Positions 26,016-34,693 of a stretch of 64,000 nt of DNA are shown here, piece by piece; within the stretch, counting starts at the first letter, position 1; the number at the start of each line of letters is the position of its first letter. This DNA comes from Arthrobacter sp. Soil762 (GTDB lineage Bacteria; Actinomycetota; Actinomycetes; Actinomycetales; Micrococcaceae). The notes under the pieces were generated by a model. The model made no database searches and had not been told where the DNA came from. It saw nothing but the letters and a program-made list of their open reading frames with translations. Location of the stretch: NCBI RefSeq assembly GCF_001428335.1, contig NZ_LMSG01000001.1:372841-436840 (forward strand), in the 5' to 3' direction. Made by a program: the position numbers and the translations under genes.

Positions 26016-26993
26016 TCAGACGTGCTGTCCGAACCAGGCGAGGGTGTCGTTCCAGGCGGCCGTGGCCTGGGTTTCGTTGTAGCGCTCGCCGGTGTCGTTG
26101 TGGAAGGCATGGTCCACGCCGGGGTAAACGGTGAGCTGATGCGTCACTGTGGTGGCGTCCAGGGCATCCCGGAGGGCCGGCATGGCACCGGTGATCCGCT
26201 GGTCGCGTTCTGCATACACGCCGAACGCCGCCGCCTTGATGGCCGGCACCTTGTTCAGGTCCGGCGCCGGCCCATAGAACGCGGCGGTGGCCTTCAGTCC
26301 GGCCAGCTCGGTTGCCGCCTGCCAGGTGATGCCGCCGCCGAAGCAGTACCCGTTCATGGCGATGCGTCCGGAGTCCACGAAGTCCTGGGCCTGAAGGTAG
26401 CCAAAGGCAGCGGCGAAGTCAGCGACATGGCGCCGTGCCCCGGCTCGGGTCAGTGCACCCGACACGGCGTCGGAGTCAAGGCTGGCGGTGCCGCCTTCCC
26501 TGCTGAGCAGGTCAAGGGCCAGCGCCGCGTACCCGGCTTTGGCAAAGCGGCGGGCAACGTCCTGGATGTGCGGGGTCAGGCCGCGGTTCTCGTGGCAGAC
26601 CAGCACGGCAGGGCCGGCTGCTCCGGATTCGGGCCGGGCGAGGTACCCACTGATCCCGGTTCCTTCGGCCAGGAACCGCACGGTCGCCGTCGTAAGCCCC
26701 GCGGTGCCCTCCGGGACGGAGAGCGGACTTTTGGCTCCCGGGACAGCACCGGCAGAAGCGGTGCCGGGGCCCGCCGTCGACGATGACGGCGTGGGTGTGG
26801 GCATAGGGTCCGTGCTGCGTGGGACTTCCTCGGGTGTGCATCCGACGAGCAGCATCGCGCCCGATGCCGCCGCCATGCTTCCCGTGATGAATGCGACCCG
26901 GCGGGTGAAGGTGCGGTGCGTCATTGCGCCGGCGCGGTAGTCGTCGAAGAATTCCTCGATCAGGTACCGTTCAAACTTTCCAAGCTGGACCAT
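26016..26993 (-). CDS. Dienelactone hydrolase family lipoprotein
   Basis: Alpha/beta hydrolase of 325 residues. A 30-residue N-terminal extension leads to RRVAFITGSMAAASGAMLLVGC, a twin-arginine-like signal with lipobox LVGC, then a Ser/Thr/Pro linker. The hydrolase domain (about 95-325) has the DLH nucleophile motif GYCFGGG, VYAERDQR with the acid, and GVDHAFHN with the histidine. It is therefore probably a membrane-anchored extracytoplasmic DLH. GAGGAGG six bases before the ATG is a strong ribosome site. It lies 72 bases downstream of the cyclohydrolase-monooxygenase fusion gene on the same strand and may be co-transcribed. Confidence 0.85.
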   Translation of the reverse strand: MVQLGKFERYLIEEFFDDYRAGAMTHRTFTRRVAFITGSMAAASGAMLLVGCTPEEVPRSTDPMPTPTPSSSTAGPGTASAGAVPGAKSPLSVPEGTAGLTTATVRFLAEGTGISGYLARPESGAAGPAVLVCHENRGLTPHIQDVARRFAKAGYAALALDLLSREGGTASLDSDAVSGALTRAGARRHVADFAAAFGYLQAQDFVDSGRIAMNGYCFGGGITWQAATELAGLKATAAFYGPAPDLNKVPAIKAAAFGVYAERDQRITGAMPALRDALDATTVTHQLTVYPGVDHAFHNDTGERYNETQATAAWNDTLAWFGQHV

Positions 26994-27065
26994 GGCTGGC
27001 CTCCTCGAGTGAGGCTCATATCCTTCTCCGAAGGCGGCAGTCCTGCAAGGGGTCCCGAACCTCGG

Positions 27066-28934
27066 TTAGAACTGCCCGGCCGGGATGGAAAACCCGAGGT
27101 CCAGCAGTCCGCGGCCAGCCTGCTCCAGAATGGGATCCATGGTCAGCGAGGCGTGGTTGAGCAGAACGTTCACATCGCGCTGGATCCGCTGCAGCGGGTG
27201 CGTCAGCCGGTGCACACTCCCGCCGGATGCCGTCAGGATGAGGCGGACAGCCTCGGCCGACGCCGCGCCGCTGAGACCCAGCGACAGCCGGTACCGCGCC
27301 CGCTCCTCATCGGTGAAAGCGACAGGCCGCCGGCCGTTGGAAGCGGCCACCACCCTGACGGCTTCCTGCCAGTGCAGCCGCGCGGTGGCCACCTGCCCGT
27401 AGGCCTGCGAGAACCGGGCCTGAGCGAGTGGCGAATCCGCCTGCCGCGCCTGCGTTGTCTGCTTGACCTTGCGCACCATCATCAGGTCCTGGAACACCTC
27501 CAAGGCGTGCTCAGCGGCGCCCAATGCGGCAGCCGGGGCCACCATGTTCAGGAATGTGGCCATGGGGATGTGGATGTTCGGATCCGGGTGGATGCGGCTG
27601 CCTGGGTTGTCAGCGGCGGCCAGGAGATTCCACTCCAGGGCGCGGTGCGCCGGGACAAAGAGATTCTCAGTCCGGAGATCGTTGCTCCCGGTCCCCCGCA
27701 GGCCGGCCGTGTGCCAGACGTCCAGGAGTTCAAGATCGGACACCGGGACCAGGCACTGCAGGCGGACGTCACCGTGCTGCACGGCCAGGAGTGCCCACTC
27801 GGAGTGCATGATGCCGGAAGCGAAGCTCCAGCGGCCCGCGACGGTGTAACCGCCGGGGACCTTCTCTGCTTTACCGGGAGGGGCGCCGGTGGCGGCAGCC
27901 AAGGGCGCCGGCCCGGTGGCGAAGACTTGGTCCTGGGCTTCCTGCGGCCAGCGGGCCAGCATCCAGACATGTTCCACCAGGTGCCCGACGCTCCAGGCCG
28001 TGGAGACACAGCCCTGGGCAAGGCGGCGAACAACCTCCACGTAGGTTTCCAGCCCCATGCCGAAGCCGCCCACGGCCTTCGGCGCAAGCATCTGGAACAC
28101 GCCCGCCGCCTTCAGTTCAGCCATGGTGGCTTCCGGAATGCGGCGGATCTCCTCGGTTTCCGCGGCACGCTCCCGCAGCCGGGGAACGAGGGCATCCACA
28201 CGGGCCAGCAGCTCGTCATGGGATGGAATGATCTCTGCCGGCAGGGTCTCCCGAGAGTGGATCTCCGCCGGAAGGTCGATGGTGTGCGCTGTATGGCTGC
28301 GCTTCGCGGCCAGGTAGCGGTGATTGGCCTCCGACAGGTGCACCCCGGTGGGGACCTGCTCCGAGACGTCAACGCCGAGGGCGGTCAGCTGCGCCACTTT
28401 GTCCGGGTTGTTGGTGAGGAGGCGGATCCGGCCGGCGCCAAGCGCGCCGAGCATCTGGGCGGCGGCGCTGTAGTCCCGCTCGTCCTCGCCGCGGCCCAGG
28501 GCAACGTTGGCTTCGTAGGTGTCGAGTCCGGTGTCCTGCAGGGCATAGGCGTCGAGCTTGGAGTACAGGCCGATGCCGCGCCCCTCCTGCCGGACGTACA
28601 GCAGGAAGCCCCCGACGGCGGCAATCTCCTCGACTGCCTCGCGCAGCTGGGGTCCGCAGTCGCAGCGCTCGCTGCCGAACACGTCGCCCGTGAGGCATTC
28701 ACTGTGCAGCCGGACCAAAGGCGCTGTACCTTCCGCGCCCTGGTCCAGGAGCGTCTGCTCCCATTCGCCGAGCGCGAGCAGCAGGTGCTCCTTGCCGTCG
28801 GCCAGTCCATGGAACGTCATGATCTCGGCGGTGGCCGTGAAGCCGTCAGGAAAGCGCAGCGGAACGGTGACCTGGCTGCGGACGGCGGCCGGTTGTTCGA
28901 ATGGCCGCGCGACGGTCTCGGACATAACGGTCAT
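27066..28934 (-). CDS. GTP cyclohydrolase II fused to acyl-CoA-dehydrogenase-fold flavin monooxygenase
   Basis: Fusion protein of 622 residues. Residues 20-215 are a complete RibA-type GTP cyclohydrolase II: zinc ligands Cys80, Cys91 and Cys93 (C-X10-C-X-C), RQEGRGIGL (115-123), the catalytic Asp151/Arg153 of DERDY, and RLLTNNPDKV. Residues 236-622 form an acyl-CoA dehydrogenase-like domain of the flavin-dependent hydroxylase branch (HsaA/DszC type), with RLAQGCVSTAW, TVAGRWSFASG and the C-terminal THPLQRIQRDVN of Acyl-CoA_dh_2. Frame is continuous, without stop or repeat at the join, and GAGGAG precedes the ATG by five bases. No riboflavin genes are adjacent. A divergent MarR gene and a DLH gene flank it. 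The combined reaction is unknown; the domain calls are firm. Confidence 0.9.
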   Translation of the reverse strand: MTVMSETVARPFEQPAAVRSQVTVPLRFPDGFTATAEIMTFHGLADGKEHLLLALGEWEQTLLDQGAEGTAPLVRLHSECLTGDVFGSERCDCGPQLREAVEEIAAVGGFLLYVRQEGRGIGLYSKLDAYALQDTGLDTYEANVALGRGEDERDYSAAAQMLGALGAGRIRLLTNNPDKVAQLTALGVDVSEQVPTGVHLSEANHRYLAAKRSHTAHTIDLPAEIHSRETLPAEIIPSHDELLARVDALVPRLRERAAETEEIRRIPEATMAELKAAGVFQMLAPKAVGGFGMGLETYVEVVRRLAQGCVSTAWSVGHLVEHVWMLARWPQEAQDQVFATGPAPLAAATGAPPGKAEKVPGGYTVAGRWSFASGIMHSEWALLAVQHGDVRLQCLVPVSDLELLDVWHTAGLRGTGSNDLRTENLFVPAHRALEWNLLAAADNPGSRIHPDPNIHIPMATFLNMVAPAAALGAAEHALEVFQDLMMVRKVKQTTQARQADSPLAQARFSQAYGQVATARLHWQEAVRVVAASNGRRPVAFTDEERARYRLSLGLSGAASAEAVRLILTASGGSVHRLTHPLQRIQRDVNVLLNHASLTMDPILEQAGRGLLDLGFSIPAGQF

Positions 28935-28960
28935 CTGGGCTCCTCAGGACGGTCGGGACA

Positions 28961-29061
28961 GGAAGTACTTGAATGTTGAAGTAAAAGCTATCGTCTATTA
29001 CTTCACGATGCAAGTGATTTGAGCGACACAAAACTTCATTCGTAAAGTAAAAGCGTAGACT
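28961..29061. promoter_or_regulatory. MarR operator/promoter region between fusion gene and marR
   Basis: An AT-rich patch in GC-rich surroundings. It holds an inverted repeat GAAGTAA (28978-28984) / TTACTTC (28998-29004), the palindrome AAGTACTT (28963-28970), and a 10-base direct repeat AAGTAAAAGC at 28979-28988 and 29045-29054. The second copy abuts TAGACT (29056-29061), the -10 of marR. These are good candidates for MarR sites that control both directions. Confidence 0.6.
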
Positions 29062-29067
29062 CCCGCT

Positions 29068-29565
29068 ATGGAACGTGCCGAAGAACCGCGATGGCTGAAC
29101 AGCGAGGAACGCGAAGCCTGGCTGACGCTGGTCGCTGTGATCATGAAGCTTCCCGCAGCCCTGGACGCCCAGCTGCAGCAGGACGCCGGGATAAGCCACT
29201 TCGAGTACATGGTCCTTGCCGGCCTGTCTGAAGCTCCGGCCCGCACACGCCGGATGAGCGACCTCGCGGGTTTCACCGAGTCTGGGCTCTCCCGACTGTC
29301 CCAGGTTGTGAGCCGGCTGGAGAAGCGGGGCTGGGTGCATCGCTCCACGGATCCTTCCGACGGACGCATCACACTGGCAACGCTCACCGACGAGGGCTGG
29401 GCGAAAATCACCCAAACCGCTCCGGGGCACGTGGAAGCAGTCCGGGCGCTCGTGTTTGATCCCCTCACGAAGGCGCAGTCGCGCCAGCTGGGGAGCATAG
29501 GAAAACGCATCATGGGCGCCATTGACCCAGAGGACCGCTGCCTGCGCGAAAGCGCCCCGCTCTGA
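29068..29565 (+). CDS. MarR family transcriptional regulator
   Basis: Winged-helix repressor of 165 residues. The helix-turn-helix lies at about 70-95 (RRMSDLAGFTESGLSRLSQVVSRLEKRGWV) and the wing at DPSDGRITLATLTDEG. MarR proteins are usually released from DNA by phenolic or other small ligands. It is transcribed away from the cyclohydrolase-monooxygenase fusion gene, which is thus its probable target. The ATG has no ribosome site and a TAGACT hexamer six bases upstream, so the mRNA is likely leaderless. Confidence 0.92.
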   Translation: MERAEEPRWLNSEEREAWLTLVAVIMKLPAALDAQLQQDAGISHFEYMVLAGLSEAPARTRRMSDLAGFTESGLSRLSQVVSRLEKRGWVHRSTDPSDGRITLATLTDEGWAKITQTAPGHVEAVRALVFDPLTKAQSRQLGSIGKRIMGAIDPEDRCLRESAPL

Positions 29566-29737
29566 GGAGCAAGACGCTTTCGGACGGTCAGGCGTAAACG
29601 GTCTTTTCGACCTTCCACTGCATCAGCCGCGGATTTACCAGAAGCTGAGTTCCGCACCACGAGGCGGCGCGGTTTCCTTCGGTGCGAGCGTCCAGTGCTC
29701 ACGCCCTGTCGAGGGCATATCCACGTCCTGACTTGGC

Positions 29738-30631
29738 TTAGGACCTGTGCCGCCGTTTGGGAATAGCGATCCGGTCCAGGTCATTTGCCGCTACCACGGC
29801 CGCCTCGCCGGCACGGGCCCTGGCCTGCTCGGCGAGCGCCGCAACGTCGTCGCCATATCGCGACGAGAAGTGTGTGAGGACAAGCGTTTCGACGGCGGCG
29901 CTGGCCGCCAACCCTCCCGCCTGCCCCGCAGTGAGGTGACCGTACTCCTTGGCGAGATCGGCGTCGTCGTCGCTGAAGGTGGACTCAGCCACGAGGAGAT
30001 CGACGCCGTCGGCCAGTTCCTCGGCACCGGCACACAGTGCCGTGTCCATGACAAAGGCGAAGCGCTGGCCGGGACGGGGAACGCTCACGTCCTCCAGTCG
30101 TACGCCTGCTAGGCTTCCGTCGCGCTGTAGGCGTCCGACGGCCGGACCCGAAATGCCTGCCGCCACCAGCCTTTCCGGGAGGAGACTGCGACCGTCGGGT
30201 TCAGTCAGCCTGTAGCCATAGGTCTCTATGCGGTGCCGCAGCGGCCGGACCTCAAGGCCAGGTGAGATCGTTCCCGCACCACCATGCGGGTGAAGCTTCA
30301 GGTCAATCCCCGGTGTGCTGATGGCTACGAGCGCGCGGACCACATCCTCACCCGAAGCGGGATAGTGCAGATGGACCAGATGGCTCACGCCGTCCAGAGC
30401 CATGCGCGACAGCACGCCGGGTAGCCCGAAGCAGTGGTCACCGTGCATGTGGGTGAGGCAAATGCGCGTAATCTGGGAGGCCGACACGCCGGCACGGATC
30501 ATCTGCCGCTGGGTCCCTTCGCCGGGATCGAAAAGCAGGCCCTCGCCGTCCCACCGCAACAGGTACCCGTTCTGGTTGCGGGTCCGCGTCGGGACTTGGG
30601 AGGCTGTGCCGAGGACGACAACTTCACGCAT
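29738..30631 (-). CDS. rnz: Ribonuclease Z
   Basis: tRNA 3' processing endonuclease of 297 residues with the beta-lactamase fold. Signatures: VLGTASQVPTRTRNQNG, the zinc motif THMHGDHCFGLPG, FVMDTALCAG, LLVAESTFSDDDADLAKEYGHLTA and VLTHFSSRY. The ATG at 30631 is chosen for the GAGGA eight bases upstream and because the domain begins immediately; a longer frame to 30739 would invade the divergent gene. Confidence 0.93.
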   Translation of the reverse strand: MREVVVLGTASQVPTRTRNQNGYLLRWDGEGLLFDPGEGTQRQMIRAGVSASQITRICLTHMHGDHCFGLPGVLSRMALDGVSHLVHLHYPASGEDVVRALVAISTPGIDLKLHPHGGAGTISPGLEVRPLRHRIETYGYRLTEPDGRSLLPERLVAAGISGPAVGRLQRDGSLAGVRLEDVSVPRPGQRFAFVMDTALCAGAEELADGVDLLVAESTFSDDDADLAKEYGHLTAGQAGGLAASAAVETLVLTHFSSRYGDDVAALAEQARARAGEAAVVAANDLDRIAIPKRRHRS

Positions 30632-30689
30632 GAGAGCAATCCTCGCAGGTCCGGCGGCCTTGCGTGCGTGGGGTCGGTACCCTTGAGGC

Positions 30690-31754
30690 GTGGGACATTC
30701 AGCTGTCATCATCGGTGCGGGAATCGGCGGCCTGAGCACGGCACGTGCGCTGAAGCGTCACGGCTGGTCAGTGACTGTTTTGGAGCAGGCTGCGGCCCTG
30801 CCGACCTCGGGCACCATGCTGGGCATGTGGCCGGCCGCGATGAAGGCCCTCGCCGACATTGGTATTGACGCCCCAAGCCGCACTGACGGCTGGGCACATA
30901 TCGCCGCCAGCGCACGAACCCGGCTCTGGACGCCGGCGGGGCGGACATTGCTGACAGCCCCCGGGGGCGCCGACGTGAACCTGGTCTCCCGGCCCGCGTT
31001 GCTCGCCGCGCTTGCCCGGGACATTGATATCACCTTCAACACGCAGGTCATCGACCCCGGACAGCTGGACGATGCGGAGCTGGTGGTCGGCGCAGACGGC
31101 ACGTTCAGCCGCACCCGGCAGCGGATGTTCGGTGACCGGTTCCACGCCCGTTCCCTTGGAGCCGTCGCATGGCGGGGCACCGTCAAGGGCGCCGTGGCCG
31201 GATACGGCGAGACCTGGGCCCCCGGGGCACTGTTCGGCATCACGCCGGCAGGTCCTGATGCGACCAACTGGTATGCATGCATCCGCGCCAGCCAGACGTT
31301 TGAAGGACCACATCTGGTGCACATAGTGGACCAATTCGGGTACTGGCATCGCGGCGTGCGGGAGCTGATTGACAGGATCGAAGAAAACACCGTCCTGCAT
31401 CATGGCCTTTTCGAGGCGCCGAAGCTACGACGGTTCATCACCGGAAACACAGTGTTGGTGGGCGACGCCGCCCACGCAATGGCGCCGTTCCTTGGACGTG
31501 GCGCCTGCGAGGCCATCGTTGATGGAGCCACCCTGGGACGGTCCATGGCGCAGGCCACGTCTGTCAAGGCTGGTCTTGCCCTGTTCGATCACGAGCGCAG
31601 GGCTCGAACGCGGCGGCTGGTCCTGGCCTCGCACCTGATGGGTCAATTCGCCATGATGGATACCGGCTCGGGAATCCGCAACGCCGCGGTTGGTACCGTC
31701 GGCCGGCTGGTGAAGCCACGGCCACGGCGGGATCCCACGCTCCCCCGTCGCTAG
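30690..31754 (+). CDS. FAD-dependent monooxygenase (PHBH/UbiH type)
   Basis: Group A flavoprotein monooxygenase of 354 residues. The dinucleotide-binding motif is VIIGAGIGGLSTARAL (residues 5-20). The DG motif is VVGADGTFSRTRQ and the second FAD motif GNTVLVGDAAHAMAPFLGRGACEAI. It hydroxylates aromatic or polyketide substrates with NAD(P)H and O2; substrate unknown. The GTG start is preceded by TACCCT at exactly six bases, a leaderless layout, with the divergent rnz gene 58 bases away. Confidence 0.9.
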   Translation: MGHSAVIIGAGIGGLSTARALKRHGWSVTVLEQAAALPTSGTMLGMWPAAMKALADIGIDAPSRTDGWAHIAASARTRLWTPAGRTLLTAPGGADVNLVSRPALLAALARDIDITFNTQVIDPGQLDDAELVVGADGTFSRTRQRMFGDRFHARSLGAVAWRGTVKGAVAGYGETWAPGALFGITPAGPDATNWYACIRASQTFEGPHLVHIVDQFGYWHRGVRELIDRIEENTVLHHGLFEAPKLRRFITGNTVLVGDAAHAMAPFLGRGACEAIVDGATLGRSMAQATSVKAGLALFDHERRARTRRLVLASHLMGQFAMMDTGSGIRNAAVGTVGRLVKPRPRRDPTLPRR

Positions 31755-32109
31755 TGGGCGTCAGTCACGCGGGCGCATGAGCCGCCGGGCTTCCCCGGCC
31801 GGGTCGGAGCGGCTGAAAAGCGAGGGGCTTGCCACCGTGACTGCACGCCTTGATGGCGGGCAGGACTCGGAGGGCGTGCCTTGCCGGCGCCGGCGGACCC
31901 TCAGCGCCGGCTGACAGCATCCTGGGGCCAGGAACTCACGGTGCGGTTGGGCGAAAGGCCGCTACGGCGGGTGGTGTAAGGAAGTTGTCTGGTCAATCCG
32001 GCTGGCGTGTGTTGCGATTTTGACTGGTCGAGGGATGGCGCCGGGAATCCCAGGCTCCACGGCGGCCTCATCGTTACGACAAGATGGCAACGCGTCAGGA
32101 GGCGAGGCG
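31755..32109. other. Intergenic stretch without recognisable gene
   Basis: 355 bases between the FAD monooxygenase and SDR genes. GC-rich; frames here have no recognisable homology or ribosome sites. The last 80 bases presumably hold the SDR promoter. I see no repeat or RNA structure I can name. Confidence 0.6.
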
Positions 32110-32973
32110 ATGGCATCCATGGATGGAACCGTGGCACTGGTGACGGGCGCCGCCGGCGGCTTGGGTGGCGCTGTGGCAACCGGCCTTGCACGAGAGGGTG
32201 CATTGGTGGTCGTGGTGGGGCGATCAGCAACCCGGGCGAGCGAGGCGATGGAGCGCATCCGCCGACTGGTTCCGGGCGCCATGCTCGAACCGCTGGTCTG
32301 TGACCTCTCTGACCAGCCGTCGATCCATGCGGCGGCGGCTGACTTCATGTCCCGCCACGACCGGCTCGACGTGCTGGTCAACGCAGCGGGGGTGTTCCGC
32401 AAGGAGCGCCAGGTAACGCGCGATGGAATTGACCTGACCTTCGCCACCAACGTGATGGCCTACTTCCTCCTGACCAACCTGCTGCTGGACGCGCTCACGC
32501 GCCGCGCAGCCGCACCACCCGGTAATTCCCGTATCGTCAACATCGCGTCCCGGTATGGCAATGCCAGGCTGGACTTCGACGACCTCCAGACGTCAAGCGG
32601 CAAGTACAGCTACCTTCGCTCGACGCCGCCCACAATGCTGGCCCGGGTTCTGCTCACGCAGGAGTTTGCTGAGCGGCTCCGCGGCTCAAGCGTGGTCGCC
32701 AATGCCGTCCATCCGGGGCTGGTCAAGAACACGACGCTGCTGCAGGACGTCGGGGGCCCTTTCCGCTGGATCACGAACACGTTCGGAGCACCGGCAGAAA
32801 AGGCGGCGGATACACCGCTCTGGCTCGCCACGTCACGCGAAACAGCGGGAGTCTCCGGAAAGCTGTGGGCCAAGCGCAAGGAGCTCCCGACGCCCGGAAT
32901 GGGATCGGACCCCGAAGCCCGGAGGCGCTTGTGGGACGCGTGCGCGCATCTGGCCGGGATGAGGGCCATGTGA
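32110..32973 (+). CDS. Short-chain dehydrogenase/reductase, active-site lysine apparently lost
   Basis: SDR protein of 287 residues. Cofactor motif TGAAGGLGGAV (about 11-21), CDLSD, NAAG and the catalytic serine region IVNIASRYG are present. In retinol-dehydrogenase-like SDRs a YXXXK pair follows; here the segment is KYSYLRSTPPTMLARVLLTQEF, where the lysine is replaced or displaced by an STPPT insertion. Activity is therefore doubtful or altered. The ATG at 32110 has AGGAGG seven bases before it. Confidence 0.85.
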   Translation: MASMDGTVALVTGAAGGLGGAVATGLAREGALVVVVGRSATRASEAMERIRRLVPGAMLEPLVCDLSDQPSIHAAAADFMSRHDRLDVLVNAAGVFRKERQVTRDGIDLTFATNVMAYFLLTNLLLDALTRRAAAPPGNSRIVNIASRYGNARLDFDDLQTSSGKYSYLRSTPPTMLARVLLTQEFAERLRGSSVVANAVHPGLVKNTTLLQDVGGPFRWITNTFGAPAEKAADTPLWLATSRETAGVSGKLWAKRKELPTPGMGSDPEARRRLWDACAHLAGMRAM

Positions 32974-33050
32974 AAGATGCAGACCTGCGGGCCAGGCTGC
33001 GGATCGAAAGCCTTCACGAAGGCCTGTGCGCCCAGATCATGCACGTGGCC

Positions 33051-33869
33051 TCAATACAAGAAGATCGGCAGCCAGTCGCGGTTGTGCGCGTGCACCAGTG
33101 CGAGGAACAGCACGAAGTCGAAGACTAAGTGCACCGTCACAACATAGGTGAACGACTTGGTCAGCTTGAAGGTGTATCCCTGCAGCAGCGCGAACGGGAA
33201 CGTAAGAAGCGGTCCCCAGGCCATGTAGCCGATCTCCCAGAGAAAGGACGAGAAGACCACGGCCTGCAGGATGTTGGCGAGGCAGTCCGGGAAGTGCCGC
33301 CGGAGCAGCGTGAACGTGGTGCAGATGAAGAACAGCTCGTCCCAGATTCCAACCGCATTCACGCCGAGAAACAGCCGCCAGAAGATAGTGGGGTCGGACG
33401 CGTCCGGCCAGTTCTGATACACGTCCGTGCGGATCAGGTAGACCGGCAGGATGAGGTAGCCGAGGGCCACAACAGCGATCAGGTACAGCTTTGCGCTCAA
33501 CGGCCACTTGCGGCCCGTGTTCACCGGAAACTTGATGATCCTCTCGCAGTAGACGAAACGGGACACCAGCCACGGCAGCAGCACGGCCAACGCAAGGGCT
33601 CCACCCATCAGGGCAATGTGCGGGATGCTCAAATCAGCGTTCAGCGGAACCAGGCTGATGATCACCATTCCCGCCGCAATCAGCGCGAGGTGCCGTAGGA
33701 ATTCGCGGTCGATGATTGCGGCCGTGACCAAGCTCAATGCAAGCACGCCGTAGCCCATGAGGTCATTCTCGACGCCGAATAGCAGCACTCCGGACACCGA
33801 GAGCAGGACCGCTGGCACCAGTTTCCAGGTGAGTGCGGTACGGGGTGGTTCGGTCAAAATCGAAGTCAC
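33051..33869 (-). CDS. CPBP (CAAX protease-like) family membrane protein, degenerate motifs
   Basis: Membrane protein of 272 residues with about eight hydrophobic helices. Order and spacing of WDELFFICTTF, FLWEIGYMAWG and VTVHLVFDFVLF recall the CPBP/Abi family, whose motifs are EExxxR, FxxxH and HxxxN/D. Here the first Glu is Asp, the arginine is absent and the second-motif His is Glu, so a peptidase role is uncertain. Divergent to the DUF4383 gene. No bacteriocin or immunity context seen. Confidence 0.65.
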   Translation of the reverse strand: MTSILTEPPRTALTWKLVPAVLLSVSGVLLFGVENDLMGYGVLALSLVTAAIIDREFLRHLALIAAGMVIISLVPLNADLSIPHIALMGGALALAVLLPWLVSRFVYCERIIKFPVNTGRKWPLSAKLYLIAVVALGYLILPVYLIRTDVYQNWPDASDPTIFWRLFLGVNAVGIWDELFFICTTFTLLRRHFPDCLANILQAVVFSSFLWEIGYMAWGPLLTFPFALLQGYTFKLTKSFTYVVTVHLVFDFVLFLALVHAHNRDWLPIFLY

Positions 33870-34074
33870 GCTACCAGCATGTCAGCGACGGCGACGTCTG
33901 GGAAAGATGGCCGCGGCGGTCAACGCCTGGGTGAGGGCCCCAAAGGACTGTTACCCCTGCCCACACGCGGTTTTCCGGAGTACGATGTGGGCGTCGGCAG
34001 GATTCCTGCGACTCCTCGCCGCAAGGCCGGCTCTCCACTTGAAGAGCCGGCAACCAGCGTGAAAGGGAGACAAA

Positions 34075-34545
34075 ATGACTACCGCGTCGCACCCTGCCCA
34101 ACACCACATGATGGGGTTGACACTTCACAACACCGCCATCGGTATCGGTGCAGTTTTCCTGCTGGTTGGAGTCCTCGGGTTCATCCCGGGAATCACCACC
34201 AATTACGGCGCCATGACCTTCGCGGGACATGAGTCCGGGGCCATGCTCCTTGGCGTCTTCCAAGTGTCAGTGCTGCACAACATCGTGCATTTGCTGTTCG
34301 GTGTGGCCGGCATCGCAATGGCCCGGACAAACCCGATGGCGCGCTGGTTCCTGCTCGGCGGCGGCATCGTGTACCTGGTCCTGTGGATCTACGGCCTGGT
34401 CATCGACACGAACGCGGCTGCCAACTTCGTCCCGTTCAACACTGCTGACAACTGGCTGCACCTGGTTCTGGGACTCGGCATGATCGGCCTGGGCCTCTGG
34501 CTGGGCAGGGATGCCATGGAGAAGACGAAAGGAAGCACCTCCTAG
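34075..34545 (+). CDS. DUF4383 membrane protein
   Basis: Protein of 156 residues with four transmembrane helices. The pattern of a first helix ending in GFIPGITTNY, then VSVLHNIVHLLFGVAGIAMARTNP, and NTADNWLHLVLGLGMIGLG is characteristic of DUF4383, common in actinobacteria. Function unknown. AAAGGGAG sits just upstream of the ATG. A hairpin follows the stop. Confidence 0.85.
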   Translation: MTTASHPAQHHMMGLTLHNTAIGIGAVFLLVGVLGFIPGITTNYGAMTFAGHESGAMLLGVFQVSVLHNIVHLLFGVAGIAMARTNPMARWFLLGGGIVYLVLWIYGLVIDTNAAANFVPFNTADNWLHLVLGLGMIGLGLWLGRDAMEKTKGSTS

Positions 34546-34569
34546 CGCCACGGTTTGTGGGAAACCGAC

Positions 34570-34617
34570 GACGGCGGCCGTCCCCTGGAGTAGAAAATCC
34601 TCGGGACGGTCGCCGTC
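34570..34617 (+). terminator. Hairpin after DUF4383 gene
   Basis: Arms 34570-34584 (GACGGCGGCCGTCCC) and 34603-34617 pair over 15 bases with one G-U, around an 18-base loop. It lies 25 bases after the stop codon and belongs to the ACGACGGCGG hairpin group of this window. Confidence 0.65.
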
Positions 34618-34693
34618 AGTCCCTCGGCGTCGGCTTGCTGCTGACGCAGCCTTAACACAGCCGAGCAGTACCGGGTGATCCTGAGGTGACGCA

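Noticed and set aside
27066..28934. Possibility that the cyclohydrolase-monooxygenase gene is two genes
   Set aside because: No stop, start with ribosome site or frame change near codons 215-240; the frame is continuous, so it is treated as a true fusion pending resequencing.
29522..29731. 69-codon open frame after marR
   Set aside because: Overlaps the marR end in another frame, no ribosome site or similarity.
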